This document shows, in pieces, positions 58,177 through 64,000 of a stretch of DNA of 64,000 bases (within the stretch, counting starts at the first letter, position 1; each line of letters opens with the position of its first letter). Position numbers and translations under genes: made by a program. The stretch spans positions 2,852,001 to 2,916,000 of the forward strand of contig NZ_CP100425.1 in the NCBI RefSeq assembly GCF_023151555.2. Reading direction: 5' to 3'. Below the pieces are notes generated by a model. That model was not told where the DNA came from, searched no databases, and saw only the letters and a list, made by a program, of their open reading frames with translations. This DNA is from Photobacterium sp. CCB-ST2H9. Lineage in GTDB: Bacteria > Pseudomonadota > Gammaproteobacteria > Enterobacterales > Vibrionaceae.

Positions 58177-58899
58177 TTAACTGCGGCTGTTGAGAAATTG
58201 CAGCAGGCGGCTCGGCGGCTGATAACCCGGCAGCATGGTGCCATCTTGCAGCACCAGTGCAGGCGTGCCTGATACACCCATTGCAACACCCAGCTGATAA
58301 TGCTTCATCACCAGATCATCGTTGTGCGGGCTGTGTTCGATATCCAGTTTGCCTTTTTTGGCTTCGTCCATCGCTTTGACACGATCTTTGGCAGCCCAGA
58401 TGGCGCTCATCTCGCCAAAGTTCTGCGAACGCTCACCGCCACGCGGGAATGCCAGATAACGGATGGTAATCCCGGCATCATTATAGGCCTGCATTTCACT
58501 GTGTAACTTCCGGCAGTAACCGCAGCTGGTGTCGGTAAACACGGTGACGACGTATTTTTCATCTTTGGCCGGATAGACAATCATCTCGCCTTCCATGCCT
58601 TTCAGTTTGTCTTTATTGATAGATGCCAGTTTCTGTTCCGTCAGGTTGACCGGCTCACCATTGACCGACTGATAAAGGTGGCCTGCCAGAAAGTACTGGC
58701 CATCATCAGACATATAGATAATGCCGCGCTCAGTAACCACCTCACTCATTCCCTGAATGGGTGACGGCTTAACCGATGCAGCGGTCAGACCCAGTGGGGA
58801 CAGCGTAGCTTCAATGGCACGGGCGTTCGGTTCTGCACTGGCAGAAAAAGCCGTGAACGCAGCCAGCGCAACAAGCAGGGGACGGCAGGAAAATGGCAT
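58177..58899 (-). CDS. dsbC: Thiol:disulfide interchange protein DsbC
   Basis: A periplasmic disulfide isomerase/proofreading protein. The 240-residue precursor has a signal peptide (MPFSCRPLLVALAAFTAFSASA), an N-terminal dimerisation domain, and a thioredoxin domain with the active CGYC at 126-129 and the cis-Pro loop GVSGTPALVL. The mature protein has no other Cys; the second, structural disulfide of E. coli DsbC is absent. Start ATG 58897-58899 with AAGGATG. Between xerD and recJ as in E. coli. Confidence 0.95.
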   Translation of the reverse strand: MPFSCRPLLVALAAFTAFSASAEPNARAIEATLSPLGLTAASVKPSPIQGMSEVVTERGIIYMSDDGQYFLAGHLYQSVNGEPVNLTEQKLASINKDKLKGMEGEMIVYPAKDEKYVVTVFTDTSCGYCRKLHSEMQAYNDAGITIRYLAFPRGGERSQNFGEMSAIWAAKDRVKAMDEAKKGKLDIEHSPHNDDLVMKHYQLGVAMGVSGTPALVLQDGTMLPGYQPPSRLLQFLNSRS

Positions 58900-59121
58900 G
58901 AAAACATCCTTAACAAAACGTGTGTGATAAAGGTACGGACCGTTAGAGTCCGCCCATCTTTCAAAGTTCAGCGCCAAAAGGCAAGTCATTTCATATCCAG
59001 CTGAGTTTCACTGGACATGATTGGGATCTCAGCCCCACTTCACAGTATGGTCTGCTTCTCTGTAACAAGGTGCATCATTTTCTGGATCATCGTTACCCGA
59101 ATACGCCGGAGTTATCAGAAA

Positions 59122-60024
59122 TTAAGCCCGGGGATGATGCTCCTGATGCAGTTGTTTCAGGCGTTCCGTTGCTACGTGAGTATAGATCTGAGTCGTGGAT
59201 AAATCACTGTGTCCCAGCAGCATCTGGACCACACGCAAGTCCGCTCCATAATTCAGCAAATGGGTTGCAAAGGCATGGCGCATCACATGCGGCGACAAAG
59301 TATCGGCATCAATGCCGGCGATCACCGCATAATGTTTAATCCGGTGCCAGAACGTCTGGCGGGTCATCTGCCGGGCACGTTTGCTCGGAAACAGGACATC
59401 GGAGCTGACCTCGCCCAACAGTTGCGGACGCCCGTGGCTCAGGAAGGTCTCAATCCATTCCAGCGCCTCTTCTCCCATCGGAACCAGCCGCTCTTTGTCC
59501 CCTTTACCGGTCACCCGCACGACGCCCTGACGCAGGCTGACATTATCCATTCTCAGACTGACCAGTTCGGTCACACGCAAACCCGTCGCGTACAGCAATT
59601 CCAGCATGGCTTTATCGCGCAGTTCCAGCGGATCGTTAACATCCGGCGCGTTCAGCAAATCACTGACCTGCGCTTCAGTGATATCTTTCGGCAGACGCTT
59701 CGGGAGACGCGGGCTGTGCAGCAGCGCACTCGGATCATCATCGCGCAGCTTCTCGCGGTGCAAATACTGGAACAATCTGCGGAGTGCAGAGGTCATCCTG
59801 GCCCGTGAGCTTTGCTTGAAATCTTCATCAAACAACCACTGCTGATAATTCTGTAAATCGCTCGACTGAAGCGTGAGCAGATCGCGGCTACGATCAGCCA
59901 GCCACTGCTGTAACTTCATCAAATCGTTCCGGTAGGAAGACAAGGTATTTTCCGACAGCCCCCGCTCCATCCACATCGCATCTAAAAAGCGTTCGATCAG
60001 GGTGATGTCATTGTTATTGTCCAC
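59122..60024 (-). CDS. xerD: Site-specific tyrosine recombinase XerD
   Basis: XerD with XerC resolves chromosome dimers at dif under FtsK control, and in vibrios is also used by integrating dif-targeting phages. The 300-residue product keeps the catalytic set Arg150, Lys174, His246, Arg249, His272 and Tyr281. The N-terminal core-binding domain precedes it. The start is GTG with GGAG upstream. First gene of the xerD-dsbC-recJ unit, divergent from fldB. Confidence 0.97.
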   Translation of the reverse strand: MDNNNDITLIERFLDAMWMERGLSENTLSSYRNDLMKLQQWLADRSRDLLTLQSSDLQNYQQWLFDEDFKQSSRARMTSALRRLFQYLHREKLRDDDPSALLHSPRLPKRLPKDITEAQVSDLLNAPDVNDPLELRDKAMLELLYATGLRVTELVSLRMDNVSLRQGVVRVTGKGDKERLVPMGEEALEWIETFLSHGRPQLLGEVSSDVLFPSKRARQMTRQTFWHRIKHYAVIAGIDADTLSPHVMRHAFATHLLNYGADLRVVQMLLGHSDLSTTQIYTHVATERLKQLHQEHHPRA

Positions 60025-60186
60025 GTCACACCGCTCCTAAAACATCTGGATATAAATACAGTATTTTGAAGCATAGTACTGAATTTCACAGGCAATGTAA
60101 CTAGCTGGTGGGTAAGGAAGGGTGCACCGAAGCGCCTGAGAGGGTAAAATCAGCGCAAATTTGTTGCCACCCCAGGAATTATCAGT

Positions 60187-60705
60187 ATGAAAATCGGCCT
60201 GTTTTACGGCTCGACCACCTGCTATACCGAAATGACCGCGGAAAAAATCCGCGATTGCATCGGCGAAGATCTGGTGGATCTGCACAATATCAAAGATGCC
60301 AACCTCAGCGACATGAACCAGTATGACCTGCTGATCCTGGGGATCTCAACCTGGGATTTCGGCGAACTGCAGGAAGACTGGGAAGCGGTCTGGGAACAGC
60401 TCGACGGCCTGACGCTGACCGGGAAAACCATTGCGCTGTTCGGACTGGGCGATCAGGAAGGCTATACCGAATGGTATCTGGACGCCATGGGCATGCTGCA
60501 CGATAAACTGCTGCCAACCGGCGCTCAGTTTGTCGGCTACTGGCCAAATCAGGGCTACAACTTTGAAGCGTCAAAAGCACTGACTGAAGACAAGTCTCTG
60601 TTTGTCGGCCTGGCGCTGGATGAAGACAGCCAGTATGAATTCAGTGATGAGCGTATCGAGCAATGGTGCGAGCAGGTACTGACAGAATACGGTGATTCCC
60701 TTTAA
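60187..60705 (+). CDS. fldB: Flavodoxin FldB
   Basis: A 172-residue FMN flavodoxin. The phosphate loop is [13 protein letters not shown] and the flavin-contact loops are [14 protein letters not shown] and [13 protein letters not shown]. FldB-type rather than FldA from the sequence and from its place beside xerD, which is conserved in gammaproteobacteria. Electron carrier of low potential in the cytoplasm. AGGAA precedes the ATG. Confidence 0.93.
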   Translation: MKIGLFYGSTTCYTEMTAEKIRDCIGEDLVDLHNIKDANLSDMNQYDLLILGISTWDFGELQEDWEAVWEQLDGLTLTGKTIALFGLGDQEGYTEWYLDAMGMLHDKLLPTGAQFVGYWPNQGYNFEASKALTEDKSLFVGLALDEDSQYEFSDERIEQWCEQVLTEYGDSL

Positions 60706-60731
60706 GGCCTCATAAATCAGGCATCACCAAC

Positions 60732-60762
60732 AAAAACGCCCCGCATCTGCGGGGCGTTTTTT
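60732..60762 (+). terminator. Bidirectional terminator fldB/brnQ
   Basis: ACGCCCCGC/GCGGGGCGT 9-bp stem, ATCT loop, flanked by A and T runs between convergent fldB and brnQ. Confidence 0.92.
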
Positions 60763-60775
60763 CAGGAAACCGAAG

Positions 60776-62086
60776 TTAAGCCTGTTGTACTTCCGGTTCG
60801 CGGATATCCGCACGGATAAAGCGGGTCACTACCAGAGCCAGCAGCGTCGGCATCGTCCACGCCATGCCGTACTCAAACAACGGCAGGAAGTTCAGGAAAG
60901 ATACGTTCAGACCAACAACTTTCGCCGCATCGATCAGGCTGAAGACCAGAGAGACCAACAGCACCACACGGTACGCCAGACGCGGATTCGGCAGGAAACG
61001 ACGTACAAAAGTCAGCAGTACCAGTGCCACAGCGACCGGATACAGGGCAAACAGGACAGGAACAGACAGACTAATCAGCTGATTCAGACCCACATTTGCC
61101 ACCACACCGCAGATCACAGCAAGAATCACAGCCCAAGCCTCATAAGACAGGCGGGTCAGTGAACTGAAGTAATCCGAACAGGCGCTGATCAGGCCAATCG
61201 CTGTGGTCAGACAGGCCAGCATCACAATGGCAGACAGAATGTACTGTCCAACCGGACCGAACAGTGCCAGAACATAGCCAGCCAGGATCGCACCGCCATT
61301 GCTGGCACCTTCAGCAACTGTTGCGCTGGTCGCACCCAGGTAGAACAGAGAAACATAAACGAATGCCAGACCTGCTGCTGCAATCACACCCGCCATCATC
61401 AGGTATTTGCAGGTCGCTTTCTCATCTTTGATCCCTTTGCTGCGGATCACGTCCACAATCAGCATACCGAACATCAGCGCCGCGAAGGTATCCATGGTGT
61501 TATAACCTTCCAGGAAACCTTTCGTGAACGCCATGTTGGCGTAATCACCCTGCGCCGACAGAATCTCACTTTGCGGGTTCATGAAAACAGCCACAGCCAG
61601 AATTGCCAGCACCGCAAACAGTGCAGGTGTCAGCAGTTTACCAATCGAATCAATCAGTTTGCCGCGAGACCAGGCAAAGAACAGAGCCAGCGCAAAAAAG
61701 ACAACAGAAAAAATGGTCAGGCTGGTTTGTCCGGCATCTTCAAGAAACGGTTTGACTGCCATTTCATACGCCACCAGACCGGTACGCGGTGCAGCAAATG
61801 CAGGGCCGATAATGATAAAAATCAGGACTGCCATCAGAGTCGCCATAAATGGCGGCAAATCGCGGGTCAGGCCTTTCCAGCCACCACCGGCAACCGCAAC
61901 GGCGATAATGCCGATCAGCGGCAGACCCACAGCGGTCGACAGAAAGCCGAACATGGCCGGCAGCAGGTTATCCCCCGCACTCAGACCGGCTTGTGGCGGG
62001 AAAATAATATTCCCGGCTCCCAGGAAAAACGCGAAGGTCATGAAACCAATCGCTAATATATCTGAAACTTTGAGTGTGTCTTTCAA
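60776..62086 (-). CDS. brnQ: Branched-chain amino acid transporter BrnQ
   Basis: A 436-residue LIVCS-family cation-coupled importer of leucine, isoleucine and valine, with about 12 helices. The N-terminus DILAIGFMTFAFFLGAGNII and the AAPRTGLVAYEMAVKPFL region are family signatures. The start is TTG (62084-62086) preceded by GGAAGGTG; no in-frame ATG fits. Convergent with fldB; monocistronic. Confidence 0.93.
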   Translation of the reverse strand: MKDTLKVSDILAIGFMTFAFFLGAGNIIFPPQAGLSAGDNLLPAMFGFLSTAVGLPLIGIIAVAVAGGGWKGLTRDLPPFMATLMAVLIFIIIGPAFAAPRTGLVAYEMAVKPFLEDAGQTSLTIFSVVFFALALFFAWSRGKLIDSIGKLLTPALFAVLAILAVAVFMNPQSEILSAQGDYANMAFTKGFLEGYNTMDTFAALMFGMLIVDVIRSKGIKDEKATCKYLMMAGVIAAAGLAFVYVSLFYLGATSATVAEGASNGGAILAGYVLALFGPVGQYILSAIVMLACLTTAIGLISACSDYFSSLTRLSYEAWAVILAVICGVVANVGLNQLISLSVPVLFALYPVAVALVLLTFVRRFLPNPRLAYRVVLLVSLVFSLIDAAKVVGLNVSFLNFLPLFEYGMAWTMPTLLALVVTRFIRADIREPEVQQA

Positions 62087-62441
62087 ACTGCACCTTCCAC
62101 TCGTCTGTTGTTTAGTTGTATTTGCATATAAAAGTTATAGCGCTGGCATATATCACTATACGCAGCAAAAGAGGCAGCATAATGAAGCAAAAGAACGCCA
62201 GTGGCAACCTCGCAGCCAAAAACACCACTTTCTTTGGCCTATCGATGAAATTAACGGAATATTACACCAAATAACGGCAAGAATTCAGAAATCATCACCA
62301 TAGCGATACGTGGTCACAAAACATCCAAAACAGAGGATTTAACCAGGATAAGGCCTGAGTTTACAGTGTCAGCATAGATTTACCGGGCCTTCGGGTATAA
62401 TAGCGATCCGATTTTCTTAACCGACGTCCGCGAATCATTCG
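62087..62441. other. Divergent promoter region brnQ/trmN6
   Basis: About 355 non-coding bases. A perfect TATAAT occurs on the plus strand at 62396-62401, about 40 bases before trmN6, but no convincing -35 stands 16-18 bases upstream. Nothing else recognised. Confidence 0.4.
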
Positions 62442-63176
62442 ATGAAAAAAGGTTTTACGTTTAAACAATTCCACGTGGATGACCACGGTTGCGGGATGCC
62501 CGTCAGTACCGACGGCGTGTTACTGGGTGCCTGGGCACAGCTCCCGCAATCCGCGATAACGCCCGGCCGCAACGCCCTGCTCGACATCGGTTGCGGCAGC
62601 GGTCTGCTGGCGCTGATGGCGGCACAACGCACTCAGGCCAGTGCCCCGAAGATCCTTGCCGTTGATATTGATCCGGCAGCTGTGGCGGCAGCCCGTCAGA
62701 ACTTTGCCGCTTCACCGTGGCACAACCGCCTTCAGGCCGAACAACAGGACATCCGGGAGTGGGCAGCCGCACAAGCCGCAGGTTCTTTCAGCGCGATCTG
62801 GTGTAATCCGCCTTATTTCAACAGTGGTGAACAGGCCAGCTGCCAGCGCCGGGCAACCGCACGTCATACTGATACCCTGTCTCATCAGGCGCTGCTGACC
62901 GGTCTCAGACATCTGCTGGCCGCAGACGGATGCGCCAGTCTGATCCTGCCACTGACCGAAGGGGAAGCTTTATTGACGATGCTGGCTGATCATCAGCTGC
63001 ACTGTCGCCGGTTGTGTCAGGTCCGGAGCACAAACGCCAAACCAGTTTCCCGTCTTTTAATCGAACTCATGCACCAGCCCGGTGACCACGAGCAGACAAC
63101 GCTGACCATCCATCAGAACGGCCAGTACTCACCGGAATTCACCGAGCTGACCCGGGCCTTCTACCTCAAACTCTGA
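62442..63176 (+). CDS. trmN6: tRNA1(Val) (adenine(37)-N6)-methyltransferase
   Basis: TrmN6 (YfiC) makes m6A37 in tRNA-Val(UAC). The 244-residue protein has the SAM-binding LLDIGCGSGLLALMAA followed by the acidic VDIDPAAV and the N6-adenine methylase motif CNPPYFNSG. N-terminal FTFKQFHVDDHGCGMPVSTD is characteristic. Encoded upstream of srmB with its own reading; the 160-base gap holds an srmB promoter. Confidence 0.93.
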   Translation: MKKGFTFKQFHVDDHGCGMPVSTDGVLLGAWAQLPQSAITPGRNALLDIGCGSGLLALMAAQRTQASAPKILAVDIDPAAVAAARQNFAASPWHNRLQAEQQDIREWAAAQAAGSFSAIWCNPPYFNSGEQASCQRRATARHTDTLSHQALLTGLRHLLAADGCASLILPLTEGEALLTMLADHQLHCRRLCQVRSTNAKPVSRLLIELMHQPGDHEQTTLTIHQNGQYSPEFTELTRAFYLKL

Positions 63177-63224
63177 GTAAAATGGTATCCGGCAACGGCT
63201 GGCTAAGTTTTTGTGCTTTAATCG

Positions 63225-63253
63225 GTGATACTTGCATCAATTCACACTATAAT
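63225..63253 (+). promoter_or_regulatory. srmB promoter
   Basis: GTGATA, 17-base spacer, perfect TATAAT, about 85 bases before the srmB start. Confidence 0.6.
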
Positions 63254-63337
63254 GCCGCCCCTTAACTGAATCACAGCAGTGCTCTGCCCGCCTCCAAGAC
63301 ATGAACGCGGGCCGCAAGCGACCGAGGAGTAAGACAG

Positions 63338-64000
63338 GTGAGAGATTTTTCCGAATTAGAGTTAGATGGCCAGCTGCTACAGGCGATTGAAGACATGGGC
63401 TTTTCCCGTCCGACCGTTGTACAGGCTGAAGCTATCCCTCATGCCCTGGATGGCCGTGACGTACTGGCTTCCGCCCCGACGGGTACCGGAAAAACTGCAG
63501 CCTTTGTGCTGCCAATGATTCAGCACCTGCAGGACTTCCCGCGCCGCAAGCCGGGTCCGGCCCGGGTTCTGATCCTGACGCCAACCCGTGAACTGGCGAT
63601 TCAGGTCGCCGAGCAGGCGAAAGCACTGGCCGCACATACCGATTTAAAGATCTTCACCATTACCGGCGGGATCTCTTACGACGAACACGCAGAGTATCTG
63701 GGCAAAACGCAGGACATCGTGGTCGCCACACCGGGCCGTCTGATGGAATACATCGAAGGGGAAAAATTCGATTGCCGCGCCATTGAATGTCTGATCCTGG
63801 ATGAAGCTGACCGCATGCTGGACATGGGCTTCGGATCTGTGGTGAAACGCGTGCATGATGAATGCCGCTGGCGCCGTCAGAGCCTGTTGTTCTCGGCAAC
63901 GCTGGAAGGCAAAGGGGTCCGTGAGTTTTCCCACACCATTTTGAATGAGCCGGTTGAAGTCAACGCCGAGCCGCCTCGTCGCGAGCGCAAGAAGATTCAG
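63338..64000 (+). CDS. srmB: DEAD-box RNA helicase SrmB (partial, 3' end cut)
   Basis: 221 codons of the helicase that acts early in 50S ribosome assembly. Motifs in order: Q motif (RPTVVQAEAIP), Walker A APTGTGKTAAF, PTRELAIQ, TPGRLMEYI, the DEAD box LDEADRMLDMG and SAT (LFSATLEG). The N-terminus RDFSELELDGQLLQAIEDMG agrees with E. coli SrmB rather than other DEAD proteins. The start is GTG with GAGGAG nine bases upstream. The C-terminal RecA domain lies beyond the window. Confidence 0.94.
   Translation, partial: MRDFSELELDGQLLQAIEDMGFSRPTVVQAEAIPHALDGRDVLASAPTGTGKTAAFVLPMIQHLQDFPRRKPGPARVLILTPTRELAIQVAEQAKALAAHTDLKIFTITGGISYDEHAEYLGKTQDIVVATPGRLMEYIEGEKFDCRAIECLILDEADRMLDMGFGSVVKRVHDECRWRRQSLLFSATLEGKGVREFSHTILNEPVEVNAEPPRRERKKIQ

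Overview
The window is a stretch of a gammaproteobacterial chromosome, almost certainly from the Vibrionaceae. The order metY-rimP-nusA-infB-rbfA-truB-rpsO, ileS-lspA-fkpB-ispH, murJ-rpsT-hlyU-nhaR-nhaA and xerD-dsbC-recJ-prfB-lysS-vpsR is the Vibrio/Photobacterium arrangement. hlyU, vpsR and an NptA-type Na/phosphate transporter point the same way. The base composition looks close to balanced, which would suit a higher-GC Photobacterium-like species, but the genus is inference. No insertion sequence, prophage, CRISPR array or rRNA gene was seen.

Layout. 1-12.5 kb, minus strand: the ribosome/transcription operon (rpsO partial, truB, rbfA, infB, nusA, rimP) preceded by tRNA-fMet and tRNA-Leu, then secG, glmM, folP, ftsH, rlmE. 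12.6-15.3 kb: yhbY, greA with a terminator-bearing leader, dacB. 15.3-21.7 kb: an accessory five-gene minus-strand cluster (flavin L-amino-acid-oxidase-like enzyme, two AhpD/CMD-fold proteins, a DyP-type heme peroxidase, a thiamine-diphosphate enzyme). 22-40 kb: carB-carA, dapB, ispH-fkpB-lspA-ileS-ribF, murJ, rpsT, hlyU, nhaR, a small exported protein, nhaA. 39.6-46.3 kb: nptA, thyA, lgt, a TSUP permease, ptsP, rppH. 46.3-53.3 kb: a 630-base non-coding region rich in DnaA-box-like and GATC sites, mutH, a small conserved protein, tas, a DUF1127-like gene with a 22-codon ORF upstream, a LysR/PACE-efflux pair, vpsR, a lipoprotein. 53.4-64 kb: lysS, prfB (programmed +1 frameshift), recJ, dsbC, xerD, fldB, brnQ, trmN6 and the 5' part of srmB.

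Most of the window is core housekeeping: translation, cell wall, pyrimidine/arginine precursors, lipoprotein maturation, DNA repair and chromosome-dimer resolution. The part that stands out is the 15.3-21.7 kb cluster. Its predicted activities could form a chain: an oxidase releasing a 2-oxo acid, ammonia and hydrogen peroxide; a ThDP enzyme that could act on the oxo acid; a peroxidase that could use the peroxide. This is a hypothesis from family membership and context only. Several genes use TTG or GTG starts, chosen from Shine-Dalgarno spacing and family alignment remembered from E. coli and Vibrio homologues.
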